Shown: positions 49,301-58,020, counted from the stretch's first letter. The stretch is 64,000 bases of DNA from RPRB01 sp035501615 (GCA_035501615.1 DATJVY010000001.1:40812-104811), one strand, 5' to 3'. Program-made: numbers and translations. The notes: generated by a model not told the origin, from the letters alone.

Positions 49301-49909
49301 GTGCGCATCCAGACCAGCTCCTTCACCGTGCGAACGTCCTCGGGCACCAACCCCGTCACCCTCACCGTCGAGCCCGGCGCGGTCATCCGCTTCCCGAAGG
49401 CCTCGGTCAACACGCCGGGCGCGCGGGTCTACTTCGGGAGCGTGGGCAACCCGCCCAATGACCTGGTCGGAGTCCTCGACGCGCAGGGCACCGCGGCGCA
49501 GCCCATCCTCTTCACCTCGGGCGAGGCCACGCCCGCCCCGGGTGACTGGGCCGGCCTGTACCTGCTCGCGGCGACCGGCTCGCGGCTGGACCACGTCACG
49601 GTCGAGTACGCGGGGGCGTTCAGCGGCTTCGTCTCCACCAACTGCCGCCCCGCCGGCTCGAGCGACGACGCGGCGCTCATCGTCGGCGACGCGGCCCAGT
49701 ACGTCCCGCCCGCGAACCTCCTCACCAACAGCACCATCCGGTTCAGCCTGAACCACGGGATCGACGCGGTCTGGCAAGCGCCGACGCGCAACGCGCCCGA
49801 CCTCAGCGCGACCAACACCTTCACCGGCAACGCCGGCTGCTCGCAGACCTTCAACGAGCTGACCCCCCCGGGCGTCTGCGGGGCCAACCTCGGCTGCACC
49901 GCGCCCTGA
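46325..49909 (+). CDS. Large lipoprotein, paralog B (Ig-like and beta-helix-like C-terminus)
   Basis: This 1194-residue protein has lipobox ALLPGC near residue 40, then CLNLDLPDVQDGGVPP, almost identical to paralog A. The ~650-residue core is shared. After the core, residues about 680-760 form a bacterial Ig-like (BIG-type) domain (VAVSASPASVATGAVSNLTAT). The last ~430 residues look like a right-handed parallel beta-helix with periodic Asn/Thr/Gly strands (ITVGSAAVVTIQPCAYVSMG; VIRFPKASVNTPGARVYFG). ATG 46325 lies right after GGGGGTGGGGG, so the start is plausible but the signal peptide has a long n-region. This tail resembles adhesins or carbohydrate-binding surface proteins. Confidence 0.75.
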   Translation: MQGFPRRRAAPAQGSARPGVRPPPGGRASCLAAAALVALLPGCLNLDLPDVQDGGVPPTLRVAAPAQNAQVPLQTLVSIESDSVAGIRSVIVSCGGLTVAAWAEPPFSGIVDLSGCRASSTPSDAGSGYVSIVLHVVSVSGSGATATADVPIVLDGRLPVLEVDYPPMANPHSPYEVRVTPDRALSAIPVVAFAGLKADRTVTVSDGGPQPTYVAQFDDTPGLGADGWDGGDPVPIELLTQTEQNVLLTVDAKSQENGNLVHLDLAVLLSRVAWDRPAPGRLALLAAAPAVSGEGVQVPLATDDLVPTASSRWLPGLLRAGDGVFVAFDPGLLPGGLDGGFVALALDGTGHTLFGKSATDAGLWFPPAATATPGIAPLTPSLVSPLTRAGDLLCGPDGFDTFGAGCLPPTTTQSVTCTSATQPPFVTSGSPGGNTSLGQPAPGASAASALNRLAPAAPGCGNLWAFGALGGTLGFAPATTDPSAPGCALLSVQAVLPVGDGTFIVALGESCAGVGGLTSLFRVDGSGALGARYVAGIPSVLDLQPVAALPDGSLVTARNAPPYTVFERWAEGATSPAGTARLAGLFTTVPGQFPSIPSNALAAQDGSLSVLLSGGPNGTAVAHFDPGLAARWLYFYPRTLVPATDAPALVGSPTLPGAYLLDTRNQRVVALHTAPGSAACTVTGVAVSASPASVATGAVSNLTATVSGSAGCPTGVTWSASPAGGTLTPSGTTATFSAPTAGTFTITATSVADPGQSGSTTVTVTGAAGCVAPNGTVVTHTSNINASETWAGNGVTHSVPGSITVGSAAVVTIQPCAYVSMGANATITVVGTAKLVAAGTSPSQSISFLRASSTAPWGILRGASATSLIDLSFTTLQGGGAFGGQYGNPAIAAFGAGYAPTPVVPVLRVNNVTIDSPQGGGIYLDSGGAFTSDSTGLTIQGAPGYALSMVMMALGSIPPGSYAAASNANPVVNVIGPNANVVSDLTIHAALPVRIQTSSFTVRTSSGTNPVTLTVEPGAVIRFPKASVNTPGARVYFGSVGNPPNDLVGVLDAQGTAAQPILFTSGEATPAPGDWAGLYLLAATGSRLDHVTVEYAGAFSGFVSTNCRPAGSSDDAALIVGDAAQYVPPANLLTNSTIRFSLNHGIDAVWQAPTRNAPDLSATNTFTGNAGCSQTFNELTPPGVCGANLGCTAP

Positions 49910-49934
49910 GCAGGATCCTGCCCGGAGCAGAAGC

Positions 49935-49983
49935 GACCACCTTCTGCGCGGAAGCCCCGATTTCTCCGCACTTCGTGGTGGTC
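49935..49983 (+). terminator. Candidate hairpin after paralog B
   Basis: GACCACC (49935-49941) pairs with GGTGGTC (49977-49983), and GCGGA pairs with TCCGC inside, leaving an internal loop. It follows the paralog B stop by about 25 nt and precedes TGTTAAC. The T-run is poor. Confidence 0.28.
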
Positions 49984-50026
49984 TGTTAACCTCCGATGGC
50001 GTCTGGCCAGCGGGAGGGCTCCCCAT

Positions 50027-52195
50027 TTGTTCCGATCTTCGGTGCCTTGCAGGGCGGTTCTGCTCGCGGTGTGTGCCGTCGGCCTGCCGGCCTGCCTGGA
50101 CCTCGGCCTTCCCCAGGTTCCCGGGGACGGGGGCGTCGGGCCGGACCTGATCATCCACGAGCCCCGCGAGGGCCAGACCATCTCGCTCACCTCGTCGGTG
50201 AATCTGGATGCGGCCTCGGTCAACGGGGTCAGCTCGGTGACGGTCACCTGCGGCGGTGCGCCGAGCACCGGCGTCTTCACCTGGAACGTCCCGCCGTACA
50301 CCGGCCTCGTGGACTTCACCCGCTGCACCCTGGTGACTTCCGGGGTGGCCGACTCGGGCGTGGGCCAGCTCCAGCTCACCTTCATCGGAGTGGACCAGCT
50401 GGGCAACGTGAGCACGAAGACGCTGAACGTCTTCCTCGACACCACCACCGCCTCCCTGTCGGCGGCGCTGCCGGACCGGGTCCCGCCGCTGTCCCAGCTC
50501 AAGCTCACCGTGGGCAGCGACCGCCCGCTGCTCCTGCCCCCGACGGTGCGCCTCGCCGGACGCGAGGCGGACGGCATCGTCCAGTTCTCCAATCCCGACG
50601 GTGGCGCTCCCCTCTACCAGGTCATCTTCCTCAACACGCCCGGGCTGGGGATCGACAACTACGCCGGCGACCCGTTCAACGTGCCGTTCGAGGTGCTCTC
50701 CGAGGTGGAGAAGTCGGTCACCCTCAGCGTCGACGCCCGCGCCTCCAACGGAAACGCCAGCCATCTCGAGCAGGGGGTTCTCCTCAGTCGCGTTCTCTGG
50801 GATCGCGCCGTGCCCGGCCGCATCGCGCTGGGCGTCGCCAACCCCACCGTCACCGGGAATGGAATCCAGGTCGCGCTCGCCACCGTCGACCCGAATCCCG
50901 GACTGAAGCCGGACGTCGAGTGGCTCCCGGGCTTCTTCCGGGCGGCGGACGGAACCTATGTCCCCTTCGATCCCGCGCTGACCAGCATCGTCGCCGCGGG
51001 GGCGGGAACCCTCTCGCCCTTCGGGCTCGTCGCGCCACGGCCGCGGATCGCGGACGGCACCATCCCGGATGCCTCGGTGGATGCGGGGATCGACACCGGG
51101 GACGCGGGAGCGGACGCCGGGTTCGCGTTGCCCGCCGACGCCGGCTTCCTCGCCCTGGACTTCGACGCGCTCGGAAACACCCTCTTCACCCGGCCCTCGG
51201 TCCAGAAGCGCGGCAACGACGTCGTCGCCCTCGCCGAGCCCGCGCTCGGCACCAACGTCCGGCCCGGCACCGCGTACGTCTGGCCGTTCGGTTTCCAGAA
51301 GCCGTTCACCCGCGTGGACAACCTGCTCTGCTTCCCGGACTTCTCCACCAGCTCGGGCGCGGGGTGTCAGGCCACGCCGGCGGTCCAGGGCCTCGGCTGC
51401 TTCACCGCGACCGACGGTGGCGTGGTGATCGCCAGCGGCACCAGCGCCGCACTCCCGCTGGGAGCCCCCGACGCCGGCTCGACCGCTGGGGCGATGGGCG
51501 CGGCCCGTACCTACCTTGCCCCGAACGACGAGCCCACCCAGTGCGGCCAGGCGTGGACGCTGTTCGGGCTGAACACCGGCCTCTTCGTGCCGATGAACCG
51601 GGCCGACCCCTCGTTCGGAGGCCTGTTCTGCACGGGCCGCACGGTCGACCGGCTCTTCCCCGTCGCCGACGGGAGCTTCGTGGTGTCGGTCACCTCGTCG
51701 TGCGGCGCCGCGGCCGCGTTCCCGGGCTACGTCGTGCTGCGGGTGGCGGGAACCGGAGGGGTGATCGGCAGCTACGTCTACCCGTCCGGCGTGGCCGGGA
51801 GCACCCAGCCCCTGGTTCTCGCGGTCCTCGACGACGGCTCGGTGGTCACCATGCGGAACGACCCGCCCAACACCACTTTCGAGCTCTGGCCCCTGAACGC
51901 CACCACCCCCACGGCGACCGCGCGCGTCCCCGGCCTGTATCTCTACCGCCCCAACCCGGCCCGGCTCCCGAGCAACGTGCAGGCGGGGGCGGACGGGAGC
52001 TTCAGCGTTCTGCTCAACAGCGCCTCGCTCGGGGACGTGGTGCTCCACGTCGGGCCGGGGCTCCAGCCGAAGTGGGTCTACCGGTATCCGCGCGTCGTGG
52101 TGGCGACGTCCACGCTCATCTCCAGCCCGGCGCTGCAGAACGCGTACTACGTCGACCCCACCAACAACGACATCGTGGCGCTGAAGCGATTCTGA
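50027..52195 (+). CDS. Large lipoprotein, paralog C (core only)
   Basis: This 722-residue protein starts most plausibly at TTG 50027, since GGGAGG lies about 10 nt upstream and the lipobox GLPAC falls at residues 19-23. The mature N-terminus CLDLGLPQVPGDGG aligns with paralogs A and B. The core is the same Ig-like/propeller-like architecture (LLSRVLWDRAVPGRIAL matches LLSRVTWDRPAPGRLAL in A) and the chain ends soon after the final SVLLNSASLGD block, with no extra domain. It alone has an Asp/Ala/Gly tract (DASVDAGIDTGDAGADAG) of the kind used as a spacer in myxobacterial lipoproteins. It is the last of the three and probably arose by tandem duplication. Confidence 0.75.
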   Translation: MFRSSVPCRAVLLAVCAVGLPACLDLGLPQVPGDGGVGPDLIIHEPREGQTISLTSSVNLDAASVNGVSSVTVTCGGAPSTGVFTWNVPPYTGLVDFTRCTLVTSGVADSGVGQLQLTFIGVDQLGNVSTKTLNVFLDTTTASLSAALPDRVPPLSQLKLTVGSDRPLLLPPTVRLAGREADGIVQFSNPDGGAPLYQVIFLNTPGLGIDNYAGDPFNVPFEVLSEVEKSVTLSVDARASNGNASHLEQGVLLSRVLWDRAVPGRIALGVANPTVTGNGIQVALATVDPNPGLKPDVEWLPGFFRAADGTYVPFDPALTSIVAAGAGTLSPFGLVAPRPRIADGTIPDASVDAGIDTGDAGADAGFALPADAGFLALDFDALGNTLFTRPSVQKRGNDVVALAEPALGTNVRPGTAYVWPFGFQKPFTRVDNLLCFPDFSTSSGAGCQATPAVQGLGCFTATDGGVVIASGTSAALPLGAPDAGSTAGAMGAARTYLAPNDEPTQCGQAWTLFGLNTGLFVPMNRADPSFGGLFCTGRTVDRLFPVADGSFVVSVTSSCGAAAAFPGYVVLRVAGTGGVIGSYVYPSGVAGSTQPLVLAVLDDGSVVTMRNDPPNTTFELWPLNATTPTATARVPGLYLYRPNPARLPSNVQAGADGSFSVLLNSASLGDVVLHVGPGLQPKWVYRYPRVVVATSTLISSPALQNAYYVDPTNNDIVALKRF

Positions 52196-52267
52196 GCGTG
52201 GACGGAGGCGACCTGCGCCGCGCCTCGGGCGGCCCCCTCTCGCAGGGGGTGAGCCCGACCAGCCCAG

Positions 52268-53104
52268 TCACTCCTTCGGGCCGTGGTCGTCGTCAGCCAG
52301 AGCGGCCGTGATCCGCTCCATGATGTCCACCGGCGGCGAGCCGATGGCGTGGCGACCACCGTCCACGTGCACCACCTCGGCGGTGGTCCCCGGGAACCAG
52401 TCGGACAGCAGCGCGACGACCGTCTTCGCCACCATCGGGTGGCGGTCGCGTGCGTTCCATCCCAGCGGCGCGGAGAGGATCCAGGTGTCCGCGAGCTGCT
52501 TGAATCCTGGGATCCCCTTGGCGGCGATGGTGACCAGCGGCCCGGATGCCACGGCGTTCACCCGGATGTTCTTCGGTCCCAGGTCGCGGGCGAGGTAGCG
52601 CATGACCGAGATCATCCCGGCCTTGCACACCCCCATCCAGTCGTAGACTGGCCAGGCCTGCCGGGAATTGTCGAAGTCGAGAGCGACGATGCTCCCGCCC
52701 TCGGTCATCAACGGGGCCACCGCCACCGCCAGCTCCTTGAGCGAGAAGGCCGAGACCCGGAAGGCAGTCGCGACGCTCTCCCATGGGGTGTTCAGGAAGT
52801 TGCCACCGAGCGCGTCCTCGGGGGCGTAGGCCACCGCGTGCAGGATGCCGTGGATGGGCTTGCCCGGCGCCTTCAGCTGCTCGGTGAGCCGCTTGAAGTG
52901 GTCGGCATTGGTGACGTCGAGCTCCAGGACGTCGGGGACCGGGTCGAGCCGCTTCGCCGAGCGCTCGGTCAGGGACATCCCACGGCCGAACGAGGTGAGC
53001 ACCACCTCGGCGCCCTCGGACTGGGCGAGCTCGGCGATGCCGTACGCCAGCGACTGGGGAGTCAGCACGCCGGTGATCAGCAGGCGCTTGCCTTTGAGCA
53101 ACAT
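52268..53104 (-). CDS. fabI: FabI, enoyl-ACP reductase (NADH)
   Basis: This 278-residue protein is a short-chain dehydrogenase of the FabI class. The nucleotide-binding start reads LLITGVLTPQSLAYGIA, the divergent FabI form of the SDR glycine motif. The catalytic pair is Y154-x6-K161 in YDWMGVCK, and the end carries the FabI-type VVHVDGGRHAIG. It reduces trans-2-enoyl-ACP in the last step of each fatty-acid elongation cycle. The ATG at 53102-53104 gives the normal FabI N-terminus. Residue spacing suggests a triclosan/isoniazid-type inhibitor site, but this is not tested. It is divergent from sucA with 280 nt between them. Confidence 0.9.
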   Translation of the reverse strand: MLLKGKRLLITGVLTPQSLAYGIAELAQSEGAEVVLTSFGRGMSLTERSAKRLDPVPDVLELDVTNADHFKRLTEQLKAPGKPIHGILHAVAYAPEDALGGNFLNTPWESVATAFRVSAFSLKELAVAVAPLMTEGGSIVALDFDNSRQAWPVYDWMGVCKAGMISVMRYLARDLGPKNIRVNAVASGPLVTIAAKGIPGFKQLADTWILSAPLGWNARDRHPMVAKTVVALLSDWFPGTTAEVVHVDGGRHAIGSPPVDIMERITAALADDDHGPKE

Positions 53105-53384
53105 GGGGGCGGGTGTGTACCAGAGTTCCCAGGGGGCCGGCCCCCCAAACGACCGGGTAGTGCGGCGCGTAGGTGCCCGGGCGACAGGGCCCCGACCCCT
53201 CCCGGGCGGTTGCCAGTCCGGCACCTCGAGGATGCTGCCATCGCATCGGAGCCGCCCTCGAGCCCGGGACCGCAAACGTGCACCCGAGCACCCACACCGC
53301 CGGCATCTGGTTCCATGCCTGTTCCAGGGGGACAAAGTTCCGCCCGGCCCACGGTTCGAGGTTAAAACCCGAGGCGAAGCCCCC

Positions 53385-56300
53385 ATGCCGAACCCCACGG
53401 ACACGTTTCTCTCGGGCACCAACATCGACTTCATCGAGGGCCTGTACGCCCGGTGGCTCGAGGACCCCGCCTCGGTCGACCCGAGCTGGCGCGAGCTGTT
53501 CGCCAGCACCAGCGGGAGCGGTCGTCCCCTGCTCGGCTCCACCGACGGGCAGGCGCGTCCGGGCAACGGACCGCCCGTGGCCGCCGGGGCCGGGGCCGTC
53601 CGCGGCGCGAACGGAAACGGCGCGGCGGTCGCCGTCGCCCCCGCCCGCGGTGCCCCGGTCACGGTGGGCGACGTGCCGGCGTCCCTCGCCGCGATGCAGC
53701 TGCAGGCGCGGGTGGACCAGACCCTCTACGCCTTCCGTCTGCGCGGCCACCTCCTGGCCCAGATCGATCCGCTCGAGCGACCCCGCCCGCAGATGAACCA
53801 CGTCGCCGACCTGGCGATGGCCAGCGACGCCACCTTCGGCCCCGACGAGCTGGAGGTCCTGGTGGACAGCTCCGAGGTCTTCGCCGATCGGACGCGGGTG
53901 AAGCTGAGGGACCTCCTGGGCCGGCTCCGACGCACCTACTGCGGGCACATCGGCGTGGAGTACATGACGCTCTACGACTCGGCGCGCCGCCGCTGGCTGA
54001 TGCCGCGGATGGAGCACACCGAGAACCGGCTCGACCCCAGCCCCTCCGAGCAGCGGCGCATTCTCGAGAAGCTGACCTACGCCGATACCTTCGAAGCCTT
54101 CATCCACACCAAATACCAGGGTGCCAAGCGCTTCAGCGTGGACGGCGGCGAGTCGCTGCTCCCGATGCTCGACACCATGCTCGAGCTCGGTGGCGAGCTG
54201 GGGGTGGAGGAGGTCGTCATCGGCATGGCCCACCGCGGCCGGCTGAACGTCCTCACCAACGTGCTGGGCAAGGGACCGGACCAGATCTTCAGCGAGTTCA
54301 ACGGGCCGGTGGACCCGCGGAAGTTCATGGGCCGGGGCGACGTGAAGTACCACATGGGCTTCTCGTCGGACGTCACCACCTCCGCCGGAAAGCGCATCCA
54401 CGTCAGCCTGGCCTTCAACCCCAGCCACCTCGAGTTCGTGCACCCGGTGGTCGAGGGCCGCGTCCGGGCCAAGCAGCAGCGGCTCGAGCAGCAGGACCGG
54501 CGCAAGGTGCTCCCCCTGGTCATCCACGGCGACGCGGCCATGGCCGGACAGGGGGTCGTCGCGGAGACGCTCAACCTCTCGCGGCTGCGGGGCTACGACA
54601 CCGGCGGCACGGTCCACATCGTCATCAACAACCAGCTCGGCTACACGACCGACCCCGAGGACGGCCGCTCCAGCATCTACTGCACCGCGGTCGCCCAGAT
54701 GCTCGACATCCCCATCTTCCACGTGAACGGGGACGACCCGGAGGCCTGTGTCCACGTGATGCGCCTGGCCACCGAGTACCGGCAGATGTTCCAGAGCGAC
54801 GTCGTCGTCGACCTGGTCTGCTTCCGCCGCTACGGCCACAACGAGGGCGACGAGCCCAGCTACACCCAGCCGCTGATGTACGAGGCGATCCGGCACCACC
54901 CGCCGGTGTCCGAGCTCTACGCGAGAACGCTCGCCGGCCAGGGTCGGGTGAGCGCCGAGGAGGCCGAGGCGCTGCGCGAGGCGGCGAAGCGACACTTCCT
55001 CCAGGCCTACAACCAGGCCAAGGAGACGCCGGCCCTCCGCGAGCCGAGCGCCCACGAGGGGCTGTGGAAGGGATTCCGGGGCGGACCCGAGGAAGGGCTC
55101 CCCGAGCCCGAGACCGGCGTCCCGGAGACGACCCTCGGACCGCTGCTGGAGCACCTCGCGCGCGTGCCGCAGGGGTTCACCCCGCTCCGGCAGCTGGGGA
55201 AGATCCTCGAGCGCCGCGCGGCGATGGCCCACGGGGAGACCCCGCTCGACTGGTCGGCCGGCGAGAACCTGGCTTACGCCACGCTGCTCCGGGCCGGGAC
55301 GCACGTCCGGCTCACCGGGCAGGACACCGAGCGCGGAACCTTCGGCCACCGGAACGCCGTGCTCCACGACGTGAAGACCGGCGCGACCTACGTCCCGCTC
55401 CAGGACCTCGGCCCCGGACAGGGGAGATTCGAGGTCTACAACAGCCCGCTGTCCGAGACCGGCTGCATGGGCTTCGAGTTCGGCTACTCGCTCGACTACC
55501 CGGATGCGCTCGTGCTCTGGGAGGCGCAGTTCGGCGACTTCGCCAACGGCGCGCAGGTCATCATCGACCAGTTCATCGTCGCGGCCGAGGACAAGTGGCG
55601 CCGGCTGAGCGGCCTCACCCTGCTCCTTCCCCACGGCTACGAGGGTGCCGGGCCGGAGCACTCCAGCGCCCGGCTGGAGCGCTTCCTCGCCATGGCCGCC
55701 GAGGACAACGTCCAGATCTGCTACCCGACGAGCAGCGCGCAGGTGTTCCACCTGCTCCGCCGCCAGGCGATCCGCCCGTGGCGAAAGCCGCTGGTGATCA
55801 TGACGCCGAAGAGCCTGCTCCGCCGCGAGGAGGCCAGCTCGTCCCTCGCGGCGTTCACCACCGGCAAGTTCCAGCGCCTCCTCTCCGATCCTCCGCCGGG
55901 TGGCGAGGGGAAGGTCACCCGGCTCCTCCTCTGCGCGGGGAAGGTGGCCTATGACCTGCTGGCCGCCCGGGCGAAGTCCGGCGACGACACCATCGCCGTC
56001 GGCCGCCTCGAGCAGCTCTACCCGTTCCCCGAGGCGCAGCTCGCGCGCGAGCTCGCCCGCTACCCCGCGCTGGAGGAGCTGGTCTGGGTCCAGGAGGAGC
56101 CGGAGAACATGGGCGCCTGGTCCTTCGTGCTCCCGCGGCTCACCGGCCGGAGCTCGACGAAGGGACGCACCCTCCCGCTCCGGTACTCGGGCCGCGAGGC
56201 CAGCGCCAGCCCGGCGACCGGATTCCAGAAGACCCACGAGCTGGAGCAGACGCTCCTGCTCGATGCCGCACTGTCACGAGGACAGCCCGATGGCCGTTGA
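53385..56300 (+). CDS. sucA: SucA, 2-oxoglutarate dehydrogenase E1
   Basis: This 971-residue thiamine-diphosphate enzyme has the short N-terminal E2-binding segment (NIDFIEGLYARWLEDPASVDPSWRELF), an Ala/Gly/Pro linker, then HIGVEYMTLYDSARRRWLM and GMAHRGRLNVLTNVLGK. The thiamine site is GDAAMAGQGVVAETLNLSRL. Further blocks include RRYGHNEGDEPSYTQPLMY and SPLSETGCMGFEFGYSLD. It decarboxylates 2-oxoglutarate and passes succinyl to the lipoyl group of SucB, in the citric acid cycle. The ATG at 53385 is preceded by GAGGCGAAG. It overlaps sucB by 11 nt, so the two are coupled. The E3 gene is not in the window. Confidence 0.93.
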   Translation: MPNPTDTFLSGTNIDFIEGLYARWLEDPASVDPSWRELFASTSGSGRPLLGSTDGQARPGNGPPVAAGAGAVRGANGNGAAVAVAPARGAPVTVGDVPASLAAMQLQARVDQTLYAFRLRGHLLAQIDPLERPRPQMNHVADLAMASDATFGPDELEVLVDSSEVFADRTRVKLRDLLGRLRRTYCGHIGVEYMTLYDSARRRWLMPRMEHTENRLDPSPSEQRRILEKLTYADTFEAFIHTKYQGAKRFSVDGGESLLPMLDTMLELGGELGVEEVVIGMAHRGRLNVLTNVLGKGPDQIFSEFNGPVDPRKFMGRGDVKYHMGFSSDVTTSAGKRIHVSLAFNPSHLEFVHPVVEGRVRAKQQRLEQQDRRKVLPLVIHGDAAMAGQGVVAETLNLSRLRGYDTGGTVHIVINNQLGYTTDPEDGRSSIYCTAVAQMLDIPIFHVNGDDPEACVHVMRLATEYRQMFQSDVVVDLVCFRRYGHNEGDEPSYTQPLMYEAIRHHPPVSELYARTLAGQGRVSAEEAEALREAAKRHFLQAYNQAKETPALREPSAHEGLWKGFRGGPEEGLPEPETGVPETTLGPLLEHLARVPQGFTPLRQLGKILERRAAMAHGETPLDWSAGENLAYATLLRAGTHVRLTGQDTERGTFGHRNAVLHDVKTGATYVPLQDLGPGQGRFEVYNSPLSETGCMGFEFGYSLDYPDALVLWEAQFGDFANGAQVIIDQFIVAAEDKWRRLSGLTLLLPHGYEGAGPEHSSARLERFLAMAAEDNVQICYPTSSAQVFHLLRRQAIRPWRKPLVIMTPKSLLRREEASSSLAAFTTGKFQRLLSDPPPGGEGKVTRLLLCAGKVAYDLLAARAKSGDDTIAVGRLEQLYPFPEAQLARELARYPALEELVWVQEEPENMGAWSFVLPRLTGRSSTKGRTLPLRYSGREASASPATGFQKTHELEQTLLLDAALSRGQPDGR

Positions 56301-57561
56301 GCTCACCGTTCCCGCGCTGGGCGAGTCCATCACCGAGGCGGTGGTGGGGAAGTGGCACAAGAAGGTCGGCGATGCGGTGGCCGTGGACGAGCCGATCGTC
56401 GTCCTGGAAACCGACAAGGTGACCATCGACGTTCCCGCTCCCGCCGCGGGCACGCTGGCCTCCATCGCCCACCCCGAGGGCGACACGGTGAAGATCGGCG
56501 ACGTGCTGGGGAGCATCTCCGCCGCCGCCTCCGCGGTGGCCGCCGGCCCGACCGCCGCCGCCCGGCCCGCCGCTCCTCCCGCTCCCGCGGCGGCCGTCGC
56601 GCCGCCCCGGCCGGCCCCGGTCCCCGCGGCCCAGGCGGCGCCATCGGCGGACGCCGGCCGGCAGGCCCCGATGACCCCGGTCGCCCGGGCCATCGCCGAC
56701 GCGAACGGGCTCGACCCGGCCACCCTCCGCGGCACTGGCGCCGCGGGGCGAGTGATGAAGGAGGACGTGCTCACGGTGCTCGAGGGTGGGCGCGGTGGCG
56801 CCGCTGCCGCCCCGGCCGTCGTGCCGGCGCCCGCGAGCGTACCCGCGCCGCGCGTACCCGGAGCCCGCGAGGAGCGGGTGAAGATGACTCCGCTCCGGAA
56901 GCGCGTCGCCGAGCGGCTGCTCGCAGCGCAGAACAACGCCGCCATCCTGACCACCTTCAACGAGGTGGACATGCAGGCGGTGATGGCGCTCCGGAAGCAG
57001 TACGCCGAGAAGTTCCAGCAGCGCCACGGGGTGAAGCTCGGGTTCATGAGCTTCTTCGTCCGCGCCGCGGTCGAGGCCCTGAAGGCCTTCCCCCTCGTCA
57101 ACGCCTCCATCGAGGGCGACGAGGTCGTCCTCAAGCACTACTACGACATCGGGGTGGCGGTGTCGGGGAGCCGCGGGCTCGTCGTCCCCGTCCTTCGCGA
57201 CGCGGACCGGCTCTCGATGGCGGAGAGCGAGCGGCAGATCGCCGAGCTGGGACAGAAGGCGCGTTCGGACAAGCTGACGCTCGCCGACCTCCAGGGCGGG
57301 ACCTTCAGCATCAGCAACGGCGGCATCTTCGGCTCGATGCTGAGCACGCCAATCCTCAACCCGCCCCAGACGGGCATCCTCGGGATGCACAACATCGTCG
57401 ACCGGCCGGTGGCCCGCGACGGGCAGATCGTCATCCGGCCGGTGATGTACCTGGCCCTCAGCTACGACCACCGGCTCATCGACGGGCGCGAGGCCGTGCA
57501 GTTCCTGGTCCGGATCAAGGAGTGCATCGAGGACCCGGAGCGGCTGCTCCTCGAGGTCTGA
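56290..57561 (+). CDS. sucB: SucB, dihydrolipoyl succinyltransferase E2
   Basis: This 423-residue protein has one N-terminal lipoyl domain with the modified lysine K43 in ETDKVTIDV. An Ala/Pro linker and a peripheral-subunit-binding domain (PVARAIADANGLDPATLRGTG) follow, then the catalytic acyltransferase domain from about 195 to 423 (MTPLRKRVAERLL, TFNEVDMQAVM). The catalytic His is in SYDHRLIDGREA. It transfers succinyl from lipoate to CoA. The ATG at 56290 lies inside the end of sucA (11-nt overlap). A REP pair begins 20 nt after its stop and may mark the end of the transcript. Confidence 0.93.
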   Translation: MAVELTVPALGESITEAVVGKWHKKVGDAVAVDEPIVVLETDKVTIDVPAPAAGTLASIAHPEGDTVKIGDVLGSISAAASAVAAGPTAAARPAAPPAPAAAVAPPRPAPVPAAQAAPSADAGRQAPMTPVARAIADANGLDPATLRGTGAAGRVMKEDVLTVLEGGRGGAAAAPAVVPAPASVPAPRVPGAREERVKMTPLRKRVAERLLAAQNNAAILTTFNEVDMQAVMALRKQYAEKFQQRHGVKLGFMSFFVRAAVEALKAFPLVNASIEGDEVVLKHYYDIGVAVSGSRGLVVPVLRDADRLSMAESERQIAELGQKARSDKLTLADLQGGTFSISNGGIFGSMLSTPILNPPQTGILGMHNIVDRPVARDGQIVIRPVMYLALSYDHRLIDGREAVQFLVRIKECIEDPERLLLEV

Positions 57562-57581
57562 CGGCCCCTGGCGTCCCGCCG

Positions 57582-57628
57582 AAGGTGTTTGACACCTCCC
57601 GGGCGCCCTCGAACGTGTTTGACACCTT
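57582..57628. repeat. REP-like palindrome pair downstream of sucB
   Basis: AAGGTGTTTGACACCTC (57582-57598) and AACGTGTTTGACACCTT (57612-57628) are spaced 30 nt. Both have one end or arm mismatch. Direct repeats GCCCTCGAACG flank the second copy. The pair lies between the sucB stop and the cold-shock promoter. Confidence 0.82.
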
Positions 57629-57694
57629 CGAATGCCCTCGAACGCGCCGCGGCGCGTCAATCGGGCTTTGTTTGGTCTCGGATGACGTCAGTGC

Positions 57695-57723
57695 TTGACC
57701 CTGGGTTGCGCCTGCGCAGAATT
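57695..57723 (+). promoter_or_regulatory. Sigma-70-type promoter of the cold-shock gene
   Basis: TTGACC (57695-57700), a 17-nt spacer and AGAATT (57718-57723) form the best promoter in the window. Transcription would start near 57730 and leave a leader of about 70 nt, as is usual for cold-shock genes whose mRNA leader is regulated. Confidence 0.5.
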
Positions 57724-57799
57724 TTCGACCGTCCTCCGCCCCCGGGACAGGAGACCGCGCGGCGCTTCCTGCCGACGCGAGCACAGCAAAGCGAGACGC

Positions 57800-58003
57800 A
57801 TGGCTACCGGTACCGTGAAGTGGTTCAACGATGCGAAGGGTTTCGGCTTCATCACCCAGGACGGCGGAGGTGAGGACGTCTTCTGTCACCACACCGCGAT
57901 CCAGAGCGAGGGCTTCCGCACCCTCGCCGAGGGTCAGAAGGTCCAGTTCGACGTGACCCGTGGCCCCAAGGGGCTGCAGGCGCAGAACGTCCGACCCCTG
58001 TAG
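57800..58003 (+). CDS. cspA: CspA-family cold-shock protein
   Basis: This 67-residue protein is a single cold-shock domain. It starts MATGTVKWFNDAKGFGFI, with RNP1 KGFGFI at 13-18. RNP2 reads DVFCHH at 26-31, with C29 in a position that is usually Val. It ends VQFDVTRGPKGLQAQNV. Such proteins bind single-stranded RNA and DNA and melt mRNA structure in the cold or during general growth. There is no strong Shine-Dalgarno besides GCGAGACGC. The preceding promoter and the following inverted repeat make it a single-gene unit. The cysteine is unusual but does not disrupt the fold. Confidence 0.92.
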   Translation: MATGTVKWFNDAKGFGFITQDGGGEDVFCHHTAIQSEGFRTLAEGQKVQFDVTRGPKGLQAQNVRPL

Positions 58004-58020
58004 ACCGCATCGTCACACCC

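Noticed and set aside
46367..52048. Open reading frame of 1893 codons on the minus strand
   Set aside because: It is the reverse-strand shadow of the three lipoprotein genes, a by-product of strong third-position GC. Its translation is low-complexity Arg/Gly/Glu with no domain.
52293..56237. Open reading frame of 1314 codons antisense to sucA
   Set aside because: Shadow of sucA; no ribosome site or recognisable domain.
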